DNA from: VRUE01 sp035260485
Lineage (GTDB): Bacteria; Actinomycetota; Thermoleophilia; Solirubrobacterales; 70-9
Direction of reading: 5' to 3'
Length of the DNA stretch: 64,000 nt
Assembly (NCBI GenBank): GCA_035260485.1
Contig: DATFVC010000080.1
Span: forward strand, 4,089-68,088
Both the position numbers and the translations under genes were made by a program. This document shows, one piece after another, positions 1 through 8,212 of the stretch; position 1 is the first letter of the stretch; every line of letters begins with the position of its first letter. The notes under the pieces were generated by a model that searched no databases, had not been told where the DNA came from, and saw nothing but the letters and a program-made list of their open reading frames with translations.

Positions 1-1139
1 GTCAGGGTGGGGTTGGGGGCCTCGCCCGGCTCGGCCCTGGTCGAGCCGTTGTCGATCGTCAGGTGCCAGGGATCGGCATCGGTGAAGCGGTACTGGTAGA
101 CGAGCGGTGAGCCGTTGGCTGCTGCCGGGTCGGCGACCCGCTTGACCACGTCGAAGTAGAGGCGCTGGGTATCGGGCGAGGCGTCGGGGGTCGGTCCGTC
201 GGGCGGGCCGAGGACGCCGGCTTCCATCAGCTTCACCTGGCGCTCGGCGACTTCCTCGGCGGAGGCCTCGGGGTCGAAGGGGAAGACACCGGGCGGCATC
301 TCCTCGGTCGGGTAGCCGATCGTGCGCCAGCGCTGGCGGATCAGTTTCAGCCCAAAGGCGAAGATGTCCTCGAGCGAGAAGCCGTAGCACTCGGTGTAGG
401 AGCGGTCCATGTTGGGTGGGTAGAAAACGGCTGGCCCATAAGGGAGCGTTTCGCGTAGCAGCTCGACCACCGCCGCTTTGCACTCCTCCGACTCCGCCAG
501 CAGCTCGGAGAGCACCTTGACGCCGAAGCCGATGTGGCGCTGCTCGTCGCGGGAGACGTTGGCCATGCCGGCGCTGAAGCCCGGCAGCGACTCATCGGAG
601 GCGAAGAAGTCCTCGATGAAGTGCTGGCCGGGCTGGGCGAGGCTGCCCTCGACGATCAGGTGGTAGAGGGTGATCGCCTGGGCGTACTTGGGCAGCGAGC
701 GGTCCTTGCGCAGTTCCTCGGCCATCAGGTCGAGGCGGTCGAAGATGCCTCGATAGCCCCAGTTGAGCTGGGGCATGGTGGAGGAGAGGGTCTGCTGGAT
801 CGAGTCCCCGCCGACCCCGATCACCTCCTTGAAGAAGCGGTGGAAGAAGACCGAGTGACGGACCTCGTCGACCTGCTGGGTGGCGAGGAAGTAGGACTGC
901 TCCTCGGTGGGTGCGGCGGTGATGTAGGGGGCGAGGGTGTCGGCGACCCTGTCCTCGCCGTAATAGAACATCGAGTAGATCCACATCGCCGAGCGGCGCT
1001 GGATGTCGCTGAGCGCCTCCCAGCCCTTGCGATCCTCGGAGAAATCGAGGTCGTAGGCGCTCCAGTTGCCCTGCTCCCAGCGCTTGTAGAGGTCTACGTA
1101 GGTGACGTTGTCCATCAGGCTCTGGGATGCGACGCTCAT
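1..1139 (-). CDS. R2-like (ferritin-fold) oxidase with C-terminal SCP2-like domain, partial
   Basis: My reading of the reverse strand gives an ATG at 1139 preceded by AAGGAG at 4 bases. About 379 codons are visible and the 3' end is outside the window. The N-terminal ~300 residues match the ribonucleotide-reductase R2-like ligand-binding oxidase pattern. Metal ligands appear as E62, E92 and H95 (DEVRH), E164 (IVEG), E199 and H202 (RDEQRH). V65 and Y159 sit where R2lox proteins form their Val-Tyr crosslink. After about residue 330 the sequence changes to DPWHLTIDNGSTR, which resembles SCP2 sterol-carrier domains. The expected role is a Mn/Fe oxidase acting on a lipid-like ligand; the substrate is unknown. 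A TetR-type palindrome precedes it. The family is fairly sure, the substrate is not. Confidence 0.75.
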   Translation of the reverse strand, partial: MSVASQSLMDNVTYVDLYKRWEQGNWSAYDLDFSEDRKGWEALSDIQRRSAMWIYSMFYYGEDRVADTLAPYITAAPTEEQSYFLATQQVDEVRHSVFFHRFFKEVIGVGGDSIQQTLSSTMPQLNWGYRGIFDRLDLMAEELRKDRSLPKYAQAITLYHLIVEGSLAQPGQHFIEDFFASDESLPGFSAGMANVSRDEQRHIGFGVKVLSELLAESEECKAAVVELLRETLPYGPAVFYPPNMDRSYTECYGFSLEDIFAFGLKLIRQRWRTIGYPTEEMPPGVFPFDPEASAEEVAERQVKLMEAGVLGPPDGPTPDASPDTQRLYFDVVKRVADPAAANGSPLVYQYRFTDADPWHLTIDNGSTRAEPGEAPNPTL

Positions 1140-1175
1140 TTTTCTCCTTCGGTACGGGGCGGGGGTTACCCTCGC

Positions 1176-1208
1176 AGACTAGCGCGAAACTGGCTAGTCA
1201 GCCAGTTT
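1176..1208 (-). promoter_or_regulatory. Promoter with palindromic operator for the R2-like oxidase
   Basis: A perfect inverted repeat occupies 1187-1208: 9-base arms AAACTGGCT and the complement, separated by AGTC. Reading toward the oxidase gene, TAGTCT (1176-1181) follows as a plausible -10 box, so the palindrome covers the -35 region, a repressor position. Its inner part TGGCT..AGCCA resembles the palindromes at 15709-15724 and 59504-59519. The TetR-family assignment is inferred from the shape and from the lipid genes nearby. Confidence 0.6.
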
Positions 1209-1255
1209 GAGAGAAGGCGGGACGCCGCCCGGCGCCCCGCCGATCGACTATGCGG

Positions 1256-1927
1256 CTATTTAATGAATTCGCGCACCTGTTTGTAGACGGTTTCGTCGGA
1301 CAACAGGCTGAGGTGCGAGATGCAGGCAGTTTCCGTGTTCGTCGCGCCACTGAGCGGCACGCTCGAGTCGGGGTTGATGAATTCGTCGCACGGCGACCAC
1401 CAGGTGCCGTAGTTCACGACTCCGGGCGTCTCGTCCCCCGCATTGAGTTCGGAGAGGAACGTCGAGCCCACCCTCATCTCCACGCACGAGGTGCTGAAGC
1501 AGGCATTTGCCGAGGTCGTGCCGTGGTTCGGGCCGCCAAGCGAAACCCAGTCGTCGACACTCGCTTCCCCCCCGCTGACGAACTTGATGTACCAGCGGGT
1601 GTTGAGGCTGCCCATCGAGTGGGCGATGATGTCGACCTTCGTCGCACCGGTCGTTTTGAGCAGGCTTTCGACGTGCGATTTGACTTCTTTTTCGGCGTCG
1701 ACTTTGTTGGACTGCGAGGTGTTGTAGCTGTAGGCGCTCAAATGGGATTTCGGATAGCCGTCTTTTTCGAAGCGGCCGATCATCGTGTTCCAGTTCGAGG
1801 CGCTTCCCGACCAGCCGTGGACAAACAGGATCGGATCGAGCGCCAAAGCGCCGGCGGGCGAGAAGGCCGCGCCGGTTATGCAGATTGCGATCACGGACAC
1901 AAAGGCCGTGAGCCTCTTCATGGTCAT
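1256..1927 (-). CDS. Secreted lipase, alpha/beta hydrolase (lipase class 2 type)
   Basis: Secreted esterase/lipase of about 223 residues. The start at 1927 (MTMKRL) follows AAAGGAGG by 4 bases. An alternative ATG is at 1921, and the longer reading from 1954 would place the start upstream of this ribosome binding site. Residues 1-28 form a signal peptide ending near GALA. The oxyanion region FVHGWSGSASNW and the nucleophile elbow AHSMGS are clear. The C-terminal ISHLSLL supplies the probable catalytic His, as in Bacillus LipA-type lipases. It would release fatty acids outside the cell, and the acyl-CoA ligase gene lies just upstream on the same strand. Confidence in the fold is high; substrate chain length is unknown. 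Confidence 0.85.
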   Translation of the reverse strand: MTMKRLTAFVSVIAICITGAAFSPAGALALDPILFVHGWSGSASNWNTMIGRFEKDGYPKSHLSAYSYNTSQSNKVDAEKEVKSHVESLLKTTGATKVDIIAHSMGSLNTRWYIKFVSGGEASVDDWVSLGGPNHGTTSANACFSTSCVEMRVGSTFLSELNAGDETPGVVNYGTWWSPCDEFINPDSSVPLSGATNTETACISHLSLLSDETVYKQVREFIK

Positions 1928-1996
1928 GTTGCCTCCTTTGGTGGGTGGAGGCAACTTCTTACCCGCCTATCTATGCATTAATCCACGTAACTTTGA

Positions 1997-3520
1997 TCAA
2001 ATCGATCTGATCGACTGCTGCACGACGGCGGGAGTCTCGATCTCCCGCTTAAGGATCTTGCCGGTTGGGCCTTTAGGCAACTCGTCGAGGAACCAGACTA
2101 CGCGTGGGTACTTGTAAGCGGCGATCCGCTCCTTGACGTAGGCGCTGATCTCCTCCGGACCCAGCTCCTCGCCCTCGTGGAGGACGACCGCGGCACCGAT
2201 CTCCTCGCCCCACTCGTCGTGGGGGACGCCAACCACGGCGGCTTCGCGGATCTTCGGGTGCTCGTAGAGGACCTCCTCGACCTCGCGCGGGTAGACGTTG
2301 TAGCCGCCACGGATGATCAGGTCCTTCTTGCGGTCGACGATGAAGAAGTAGCCGTCCTCGTCGGTGCGGGCCATGTCGCCGCTGTGGAACCAGCCGCCGC
2401 GCATCGCCTCCTCGGTCGCCTCGGGGCGCTGCCAGTAGCCCTTCATGATGTTGTGGCCGCGGATCACGATCTCGCCGACCTCGCCCTGCGGAACTGGCTG
2501 GTCGTTCTCGTCGACGACCTGCATCTCGACTCCTTCGATCGGGGTGCCGATCGAGCCCGGCTTGCGCTCTTTGTCGGGATGGTTGGAGCAGGCGACTGGA
2601 GAGGTCTCCGAAAGGCCGTAGCCCTCCATCACCTTCGCCCCGAAAGCCTCTTCGAAGCCGCGCAGCACCTCAACAGGCATCGAGGCGCCGCCGGTGATGC
2701 AGATGCGCAGCGAGGAGGTGTCGAAGCGCTCGCGCTCGGGGTGATGGAGGAGAGCGCCGAACATCGTCGGCACGCCGTAGAAGTGGGTGACCCGGTCCCG
2801 CTGCATCGTTGCCAGCGCCTCGCCGGGGTCGAATTTGGGCACCAGAGTGAGGCAGGCGCCGACGCTGAGTGAGGCGTTCATCGCGACCGTCTGACCAAAG
2901 GAGTGGAAGAGGGGGAGGGCGCCGAGGACGACGTCGCCGGCGCCGATCTCGCTAGTGGTGCGGGAGGAGACGTCGGCGTTGCGGGAAAGGTTGGCATGGG
3001 TCAGCTCGGCGCCCTTCGGCTTGCCGGTGGTGCCCGACGTGTAGAGGATCACCGCGGTGTCGCTCTCGGCGGTCTCAACGGTGCCCCCCGGCTTTGGCTC
3101 GATCTCGGCCAGGGTCGCCGCGAAGGCTGCTGGCTCGACCTCAATCAGCTCAGCGCCCGCCTCGGCGGCGCCCTCGCGTGCCTCCTCGCAGAAGCCGTGC
3201 CAGGCGAGCAGCAGCTTCGCGTCCGGGTCCTCCAGATAGAAGCCGATCTCGCGCCGCTTCAGCAGCACGTTCATCGGCACCACGATGGCCCCGGCGCGCA
3301 GCACTCCGTAGTAGGCGACCGGGAAGTCCGGGACGTTGGGCAGCATCACCCCGACCCGCTCGCCTGGCTCGACCCTCTTCTCGCGCAGCAAGGATGCCAG
3401 GCGAGCGCTGCGGTCGTTGAGCTCGGCGTAGCTCAGCTCAACTTCGCCGAGCCGGATCGCCGGGGCCTCCGGCGTCCGTGCGGCGCTCTCGGTCAATAGA
3501 GATGCGAGGTTCAGCGCCAT
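1997..3520 (-). CDS. Long-chain fatty-acid--CoA ligase (AMP-forming)
   Basis: Adenylate-forming enzyme of 507 residues that activates a carboxylic acid to its CoA thioester. The P-loop-like A3 motif YTSGTTGKPKG is at residues 160-170. GYGLSETSP and GGWFHSGD follow. The C-terminal hinge and lysine region (DRKKDLIIRGGYNVYPREVE, then PTGKILKRE) is complete. The ATG at 3520 (MALNLASLL) fits the family start better than the open extension to 3613, which overlaps the upstream gene; its ribosome site is weak. It lies 22 bases after the gene at 3543-3830 and shares its strand, so the two probably form an operon. Chain length cannot be read from the sequence. Confidence 0.88.
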   Translation of the reverse strand: MALNLASLLTESAARTPEAPAIRLGEVELSYAELNDRSARLASLLREKRVEPGERVGVMLPNVPDFPVAYYGVLRAGAIVVPMNVLLKRREIGFYLEDPDAKLLLAWHGFCEEAREGAAEAGAELIEVEPAAFAATLAEIEPKPGGTVETAESDTAVILYTSGTTGKPKGAELTHANLSRNADVSSRTTSEIGAGDVVLGALPLFHSFGQTVAMNASLSVGACLTLVPKFDPGEALATMQRDRVTHFYGVPTMFGALLHHPERERFDTSSLRICITGGASMPVEVLRGFEEAFGAKVMEGYGLSETSPVACSNHPDKERKPGSIGTPIEGVEMQVVDENDQPVPQGEVGEIVIRGHNIMKGYWQRPEATEEAMRGGWFHSGDMARTDEDGYFFIVDRKKDLIIRGGYNVYPREVEEVLYEHPKIREAAVVGVPHDEWGEEIGAAVVLHEGEELGPEEISAYVKERIAAYKYPRVVWFLDELPKGPTGKILKREIETPAVVQQSIRSI

Positions 3521-3542
3521 CAAATCGCCAAGCCTGCGGAGC

Positions 3543-3830
3543 TCAGACCTTGAGGAAGTTGTGGACGGGGAACTCTTTGATGTCCGGCGGTCCTGGCATC
3601 GCCTTGTCGCCAAGCTCCTGGATCGCCTGGCCCAGGCGTCCTGCCAGGAAGCTGTCGAACTGCGCTCTCGATTCCCAGAAGTCGATGATCCCCCAGCCCT
3701 CGTCGATCGGCCCGGCGGAGTGAAAGATCAGCCCCGCCGGCGGTTCCTCTTCCACGTTCATCTGGGCGTTAACGGCCTCGTATTGCTCCTGCGTGCCGCC
3801 TGCGAACTTGATCCTGAGTCCAATCGCCAT
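3543..3830 (-). CDS. Small conserved protein, possible dimeric alpha-beta barrel
   Basis: A 95-residue protein starting at the ATG at 3830, with AGGAGG 7 bases upstream. It carries the spaced pattern of small antibiotic-biosynthesis-monooxygenase-like or quinone-reductase-like barrels: an N-terminal strand (IGLRIKFAGG), a central EGWGIIDFWES strand and helix, and a C-terminal VHNFLKV strand. No catalytic residues can be assigned. It probably heads a two-gene unit with the acyl-CoA ligase. Function is not recognised. The open frame upstream to 4346 is a shadow. Confidence 0.6.
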   Translation of the reverse strand: MAIGLRIKFAGGTQEQYEAVNAQMNVEEEPPAGLIFHSAGPIDEGWGIIDFWESRAQFDSFLAGRLGQAIQELGDKAMPGPPDIKEFPVHNFLKV

Positions 3831-3928
3831 CGTCAATCCTCCTCTTCCGGTTAACTGAGCCTGGCGAGCATAGCCCGCAATCTGCGTGGCGAGCAAGGGG
3901 TTCGGCGTGGCGCGCTGCAGTGGCCCGC

Positions 3929-3934
3929 TAGGCT
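3929..3934 (+). promoter_or_regulatory. Putative -10 box of a leaderless transcript
   Basis: TAGGCT ends 10 bases before the ATG at 3945, and no ribosome binding site lies between. The same arrangement recurs at many genes in this window. Confidence 0.4.
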
Positions 3935-3944
3935 CGGTGGCGCG

Positions 3945-4310
3945 ATGACCGACTTCGGGGCGCCCATTTCCTTTCTCACCCTGCCGAAGGGGGTGCCGGT
4001 GTATTCGAATGACGGGGAGGAGCTGGGCAAGGTCGAGTACGTGCTCTCTGCCCCCAACATCGACATCTTCGACGGAATCGTGCTCGACACCAGCGTCCTG
4101 CCCGGGGGGCGTCGCTTCGTAGATGCGCCCGAGGTTGCGGAGATATACGAGCGCGGCGTGGTGCTGACGATCGACGCGGCGGCGGCCCAGAAGCTGCCCG
4201 AGCCAGGCGCCAATCCGGGCTCGATCGACGTCGATCCCGGCGATCTCGGCAAAGGCGCGGGCCAGAGCAAGCTGAGCCGGGCCTGGGATCTGATCTCGGG
4301 CAAGGGCTGA
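3945..4310 (+). CDS. PRC-barrel-like protein
   Basis: A 121-residue soluble protein. GVPVYSNDGEELGKVEYVL followed by DGIVLDTSVLPGGRRFVD is the strand-turn pattern of PRC-barrel domains, which often bind RNA or partner proteins. The middle (AAAAQKLPEPGANPG) is a linker and the C-terminal ~25 residues are charged. The transcript appears leaderless. It is divergent from the ligase unit and followed by the FKBP genes. The biological role is unknown. Confidence 0.6.
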   Translation: MTDFGAPISFLTLPKGVPVYSNDGEELGKVEYVLSAPNIDIFDGIVLDTSVLPGGRRFVDAPEVAEIYERGVVLTIDAAAAQKLPEPGANPGSIDVDPGDLGKGAGQSKLSRAWDLISGKG

Positions 4311-4354
4311 GAGTCGGAGGCATCTTGCTGCGAGGTTCTCTAGCATTGCGCGCC

Positions 4355-4852
4355 GTGAAGCTGCCGATTGTCCTGATTTCGCTTTGCGTCGTGCTGGCTT
4401 TCGCCGGCTGCGGCGGGAGCAGCGATTCCTCTAGCGAATCGAGCGCCTCAACCGGCGCCACGACGAACGAATCGTCAGCCGAAAAGACCAAGCCCAAGGT
4501 GACCGTGCCGAAGGGCGCGCCGCCGAAGAAGCTCGAAGTCAAGGAACTTGAAGAAGGGACCGGCGCGGAAGCGAAGTCGGGCGAGAAAGTCACCGTTCAG
4601 TACGTCGGCGTCAATTACAAGAACGGCAAGGAATTCGACTCTTCCTGGAGTCGCAACGAACCGTTCAGCTTCAGCCTCGGCGCCGGCGAAGTGATCCCAG
4701 GCTGGGACCAGGGCGTCAAAGGGATGAGGGTCGGCGGCCGCCGCGAGCTGGTCATCCCACCCGAACTCGCCTACGGAGAAGCCGGCGCCCCGCCCGCAAT
4801 CGGTCCGAACGAAACGCTCGTGTTCGTGATCGACTTGCTTGAAGCCGGTTGA
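4355..4852 (+). CDS. FKBP-type peptidyl-prolyl isomerase, lipoprotein
   Basis: Predicted extracytoplasmic prolyl isomerase of about 165 residues. The GTG at 4355 (MKLPIVLISL) gives a short lipoprotein signal with lipobox AFAGC. TAGCAT at 4341-4346 would make it leaderless; a TTG at 4325 is the alternative. A Ser/Thr-rich linker follows, then a complete FKBP domain: VTVQYVGV, KEFDSSW, EVIPGWDQGVKGMRVGGRR, LAYGEAG and ETLVFVIDLL. The active-site Tyr, Phe-Asp, Val-Ile, Trp and Tyr are all present, so it is probably active. It is the intact member of a local tandem family. Confidence 0.88.
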   Translation: MKLPIVLISLCVVLAFAGCGGSSDSSSESSASTGATTNESSAEKTKPKVTVPKGAPPKKLEVKELEEGTGAEAKSGEKVTVQYVGVNYKNGKEFDSSWSRNEPFSFSLGAGEVIPGWDQGVKGMRVGGRRELVIPPELAYGEAGAPPAIGPNETLVFVIDLLEAG

Positions 4853-4898
4853 GCGGCTTAGTCGTTTTGATTTGACCTGATCGTTTAAAGTATTCGGA

Positions 4899-5366
4899 GT
4901 GAAGGCGTTCATGCTGATGGCCGGGGTGTGTGCGAGCCTGCTCGTCGCCGGATGCGGGGAAAGCAGCAGCTCGGCGAGCGAACTCAAAAGCGCCGCGGCT
5001 GCCGCGCGGCCGAAACCGACGAAGCTGCCGCAGGGCCCGACGTCGCACAAGCTGATCGTCAAGGATTTGATCGAAGGCACCGGCGCTGAAGCCAAGAATG
5101 GCGACGTGGCAGTGGTCCATTACGTAGCGGGGGTCTACGAGAGGGGCGAAGAAATCGAATCTGGTTGGGTCAAGGGCAGCGCCTTTGAAGTGCCGCTTGG
5201 CTCCCACACCGCAAAGCTTCCCTATTGGGAAAAGGGATTGCCGGGGATGCGGGTCGGCGGTCGCCGTGCGCTGATCTTCCCCACCACTCCCAAGCATTTC
5301 CCAATCGGGAGCGAACTTGGCGACACGCTGGTGTACGTGATCGACCTACTGGAAATCAGAAGATGA
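4899..5366 (+). CDS. FKBP-like lipoprotein, divergent paralogue
   Basis: Tandem copy of the preceding gene, 155 residues, starting at the GTG at 4899. TAAAGT 7 bases upstream suggests another leaderless start. The signal ends LLVAGC. The FKBP fold is recognisable (VVHYVAGVYERGEEIESGW, GMRVGGRRALIFP, DTLVYVIDLL), but key active-site residues are altered. The usual F-D pair reads I-E, EVIPGW is replaced by AKLPYW, and the LAYG loop reads KHFPIG. It may be a binding or chaperone protein rather than an isomerase. It probably arose by duplication. Confidence 0.8.
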   Translation: MKAFMLMAGVCASLLVAGCGESSSSASELKSAAAAARPKPTKLPQGPTSHKLIVKDLIEGTGAEAKNGDVAVVHYVAGVYERGEEIESGWVKGSAFEVPLGSHTAKLPYWEKGLPGMRVGGRRALIFPTTPKHFPIGSELGDTLVYVIDLLEIRR

Positions 5367-5400
5367 GCCACGGCGAGGCACCCGTTCGAAAAGCAGCCCA

Positions 5401-5445
5401 GAGGATACCCTCGTGTACGTGATCGATCTGGTCGCTGTCAACTAG
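5401..5445 (+). pseudogene. C-terminal remnant of a third FKBP copy
   Basis: Reading from 5401, the frame encodes EDTLVYVIDLVAVN and a stop, nearly identical in protein and DNA to the end of the preceding FKBP gene (5318-5350). There is no matching upstream domain, so this is a leftover tail of a lost or recombined copy. The next gene begins immediately after it. Confidence 0.65.
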
Positions 5446-5497
5446 CGAGATCATCCTCTCCGAACGGCTCACCTCGCAGGGCCTTGCCGGGTCCCCG

Positions 5498-6472
5498 TTG
5501 CCCGACCCGGTCGCTGTGGCCGAGCGCCTGTTCGCGGTGCAGGGTCAGGATCCGCGCGGCTTTCGCCTTGCAGTGCGAGCGCGGACCAATGGCCTGACTG
5601 CCGCCGACGTCGACCGAGCGCTGAGCGAGGATCGCAGCCTGGTCGTCACTTGGCTCAACCGCGGCACGCTGCACCTGGTCCGCAGCGAGGACTACCCGTG
5701 GCTGCAGGCGCTGACCACGCCGCCTCTGCTCACCTCCAGCAGCCGACGCCTGCGGCAGGAGGGGGTGAGCGAAGCGGAGGCTGAGCGCGCTGTCGGGGTA
5801 ATCGAGAAGGCGCTCGCCGACGAGGGGCCGCTGACTCGCGTCCAGCTCCGTGAGCGCCTCGATGAGGCAGATGTGCTGACTGAGGGCCAGGCGATGATCC
5901 ACCTCCTCTTCCTCGCGGCTGTGCGCGGGATCGTCGTGCGAGGGCCGATGGTGGGCAAGCAGCACGCATACGTTCTGGTGCGTGACTGGCTGGGGGAGCC
6001 GAAGCCAGTCGATCGCGAGAAGGCGTTGGCCGAGCTGGCCCGCCGCTACCTGGTCGGCCACCAGCCGGCGACTGACCGCGACCTCGCGAAGTGGGCCGGC
6101 CTGCCGCTACGCGATGCCCGTGCCGGGCTGAAGGCGATTGGCTCCGAGCTGGAGGAGGACGAAGATGGCCTGGTCCGCGTCGCCGGGCGGCCCGAACCGG
6201 AGAAGCCGCCGCCGCGCCTGCTCGGCGCCTTCGACCCGGTCCTGCTTGGCTGGGCCTCGCGCGAGCCGATCCTCGGCTCGCACACGAGCCTCGTCACGAG
6301 GAACGGCATCTTCCACCCCTTCGCCATGGTCGACGGCCGCGCCGTGGCCAAGTGGGGCTTCGCCGGCGGGGTCGTGTCGCTCGAGCCGCTCCAGCACCTT
6401 CCGGCGAGAACCAGCGCCGCGCTCGAAAGCGACGCCGCCGGCGTCGCCCGCTTCCTGACCATGTCTGACTGA
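5498..6472 (+). CDS. Winged-helix DNA-binding protein, AlkZ-like (DNA glycosylase superfamily)
   Basis: Member of the AlkZ/YcaQ-like winged-helix family (324 residues from the TTG at 5498), some of which unhook DNA crosslinks. The sequence AVQGQDPRGF corresponds to the family's AVQAQD N-terminal motif, and RGTLHLV and LLGAFDPVLLGW are also family-typical. The frame stays open upstream, and codons from about 5447 read ILSERLTSQGLAGSPLPDP, which still looks like the family. The true N-terminus is therefore probably upstream of the TTG, yet no ATG, GTG or TTG exists there. This junction sits right after the FKBP remnant, so the 5' end may be damaged or use a rare start. It meets glyS end to end. 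Confidence 0.7.
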   Translation: MPDPVAVAERLFAVQGQDPRGFRLAVRARTNGLTAADVDRALSEDRSLVVTWLNRGTLHLVRSEDYPWLQALTTPPLLTSSSRRLRQEGVSEAEAERAVGVIEKALADEGPLTRVQLRERLDEADVLTEGQAMIHLLFLAAVRGIVVRGPMVGKQHAYVLVRDWLGEPKPVDREKALAELARRYLVGHQPATDRDLAKWAGLPLRDARAGLKAIGSELEEDEDGLVRVAGRPEPEKPPPRLLGAFDPVLLGWASREPILGSHTSLVTRNGIFHPFAMVDGRAVAKWGFAGGVVSLEPLQHLPARTSAALESDAAGVARFLTMSD

Positions 6473-7822
6473 CTAGCCCAGCTTCGGGCTGCGCCAGGGC
6501 TGCGCCAGGCGGTTGGCCAGGTCGTCGGCCAAGCCCTCGATCGGGACTCGGGTCTGCTCGAGGGAGTCGCGGTCGCGGAGGGTTACGGTGTCGTCTTCCA
6601 TCGTCTGGTGGTCGACGGTGATTCCCCAGGGGGTGCCGATCTCGTCCTGGCGGCGGTAGCGCTTGCCGATCGAGCCGCCCTCGTCGAACTCGGCGGGGAC
6701 GCGGCGGCGCACCTGCTCGAAGATCTCGCGGGCCTTCTCCGGCATGCCCTCCTTGGAGACGAGGGGAAGGATCGCGACCTTGACCGGCGCGAGACGGGGG
6801 TGGAGGCGCAGCACGGTGCGCTGGCGGCCCTCCACCTCCTCAACGTCGTAGGCGTCGACGAGGAAGGCGAGCGTCGCGCGGTCGGCACCGGCGGCCGGCT
6901 CGATCACGTGGGGGACGTAGCGCTCTTTCGTCTGCTGGTCGAAGTACTCGAGCTTCTCGCCGCTGAACTTGGTGTGCTGGGTGAGGTCGAAGTCGCCGCG
7001 GTTGGCGATTCCCTCCAGCTCCGACCAGCCGATCGGGAAGAGGTACTCGATGTCGCTGGTCGCCGAGGAGTAGTGGGAGAGCTCATCGGCGCCGTGGGCG
7101 CGCACCCGCAGCAGGTCGGGGCGGATGCCGAGCTCGGTGTACCAGCGCTCGCGCTCCTCCATCCAGAGCTTGTGCCACTTTTCCGCTTCGGCGGGCGGGA
7201 CGAAGAACTCCATCTCCATCTGCTCGAACTCGCGGGTGCGGAAGATGAAGTTGCCGGGGGTGATCTCATTGCGGAAGGACTTGCCGATCTGGGCGATCCC
7301 GAAGGGCGGCTTCTTGCGGGCGAATCCGAGCACGTTCTTGAAGTTGATGAAGATCCCCTGCGCGGTCTCCGGCCGCAGGTAGACCTCCGAGCCCTCGCCC
7401 GCCACCGGGCCGACATGGGTCTCGAACATCAGGTTGAACTGGCGCGGCTCCGACAGCTCGCCGCCGCACTCCGGGCAGCGCAGCTCGGCCTCCGGGTCGC
7501 CGCCCTCGGTTTCGACCGCCTCGCGCAGATGGTCCTCGCGCCAGCGCTTCTTGCACTTGCCCAGGCACTGGACGAGCGGGTCGGTGAAGCCCTCGAGGTG
7601 GCCTGAGGCCTCCCAGACCCGTGGGTGCTGGAGAATCGCCGAGTCGAGCGCGACGATGTCGTCGCGCTCCTGCAGCATCGCCCGCCACCACTCGGCTTTG
7701 ACGTTGTTCTTCAGCAGCACGCCGTAGTGGCCGTAGTCGTAGGTCGAGCCGAGACCACCGTAGATCTCGGAGGAGGGGAAGACGAAGCCGCGGCGCTTGC
7801 ACAGCGCGACGATCTCCTCCAT
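6473..7822 (-). CDS. glyS: Glycyl-tRNA synthetase (dimeric class II type)
   Basis: Charges tRNA-Gly; 449 residues from the ATG at 7822 (MEEIVALCKRRG), which has GGGGAGGG 7 bases upstream. An ATG at 7864 would add 14 residues without a ribosome site. CGKCKKRW and CPECGG form the zinc-binding pairs. RPETAQGIFINF, the motif 2 region FRNEITPG, and IGWSELEGIANRGDFDL identify the eukaryote/actinobacterial-type alpha2 enzyme. It ends at 6473, directly against the convergent AlkZ-like gene, and is divergent from the fmdB-like gene. Essential translation enzyme. Confidence 0.95.
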   Translation of the reverse strand: MEEIVALCKRRGFVFPSSEIYGGLGSTYDYGHYGVLLKNNVKAEWWRAMLQERDDIVALDSAILQHPRVWEASGHLEGFTDPLVQCLGKCKKRWREDHLREAVETEGGDPEAELRCPECGGELSEPRQFNLMFETHVGPVAGEGSEVYLRPETAQGIFINFKNVLGFARKKPPFGIAQIGKSFRNEITPGNFIFRTREFEQMEMEFFVPPAEAEKWHKLWMEERERWYTELGIRPDLLRVRAHGADELSHYSSATSDIEYLFPIGWSELEGIANRGDFDLTQHTKFSGEKLEYFDQQTKERYVPHVIEPAAGADRATLAFLVDAYDVEEVEGRQRTVLRLHPRLAPVKVAILPLVSKEGMPEKAREIFEQVRRRVPAEFDEGGSIGKRYRRQDEIGTPWGITVDHQTMEDDTVTLRDRDSLEQTRVPIEGLADDLANRLAQPWRSPKLG

Positions 7823-7885
7823 CGAGGTTCCCTCCCCACGGAGGTCTTGGTCCGTGCTTGCCATGGGCGGAACCGTATCGGCTGC

Positions 7886-7891
7886 GATAAT
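7886..7891 (+). promoter_or_regulatory. -10 box of the fmdB-like gene
   Basis: GATAAT lies 10 bases before the GTG at 7902 with no ribosome site between, which suggests a leaderless mRNA. The context GATAATCCGC is repeated exactly before the GTG at 53599. Confidence 0.55.
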
Positions 7892-7901
7892 CCGCCATCC
7901 C

Positions 7902-8201
7902 GTGCCTATCTACGAGTACAAATGCGCCAACGGCCACGTCTTCGACGTGATCCAGAGAATGAGCGACGAGGCGCTGACCGAGTGCCAGGAGTGCGGCGCC
8001 CCCGCCGAGCGCGTCCTGCACCCAGTAGCGATCCACTTCAAGGGCTCCGGCTTCCACAACACCGACTACGGGAAAAAGAAGACCGGCGCCAACGGCAGCT
8101 CGTCAGACGGCTCGCAGGACTCCGCCGATTCAAAGACCTCGGAGTCGAAGAGCCCAGAGTCAAAATCAAGCGACTCGAAATCTCCCGCCAAAGCCGAGTA
8201 G
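7902..8201 (+). CDS. FmdB-family zinc-ribbon protein
   Basis: A 99-residue putative regulatory protein. MPIYEYKCANGHVFD is the FmdB start. The zinc ribbon continues with CQECGAPAERVL, and FKGSGFHNTDYGKKK ends the conserved part. The last ~35 residues are a low-complexity Ser/Lys/Glu tail with repeated SKS units. The family was linked to formamidase regulation, but its role is poorly defined. The GTG start at 7902 is set by the exact family N-terminus. Confidence 0.88.
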   Translation: MPIYEYKCANGHVFDVIQRMSDEALTECQECGAPAERVLHPVAIHFKGSGFHNTDYGKKKTGANGSSSDGSQDSADSKTSESKSPESKSSDSKSPAKAE

Positions 8202-8212
8202 GCGCTCGATGG

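Noticed and set aside
1995..2012. GATC-rich palindrome near the acyl-CoA ligase stop
   Set aside because: Imperfect and over coding sequence; no second copy found, so it is probably chance.
6608..7606. Long open frame antisense to glyS
   Set aside because: Composition rich in Leu/Val/Glu/Asp mirrors the codon bias of the opposite strand; no motif and no ribosome site.
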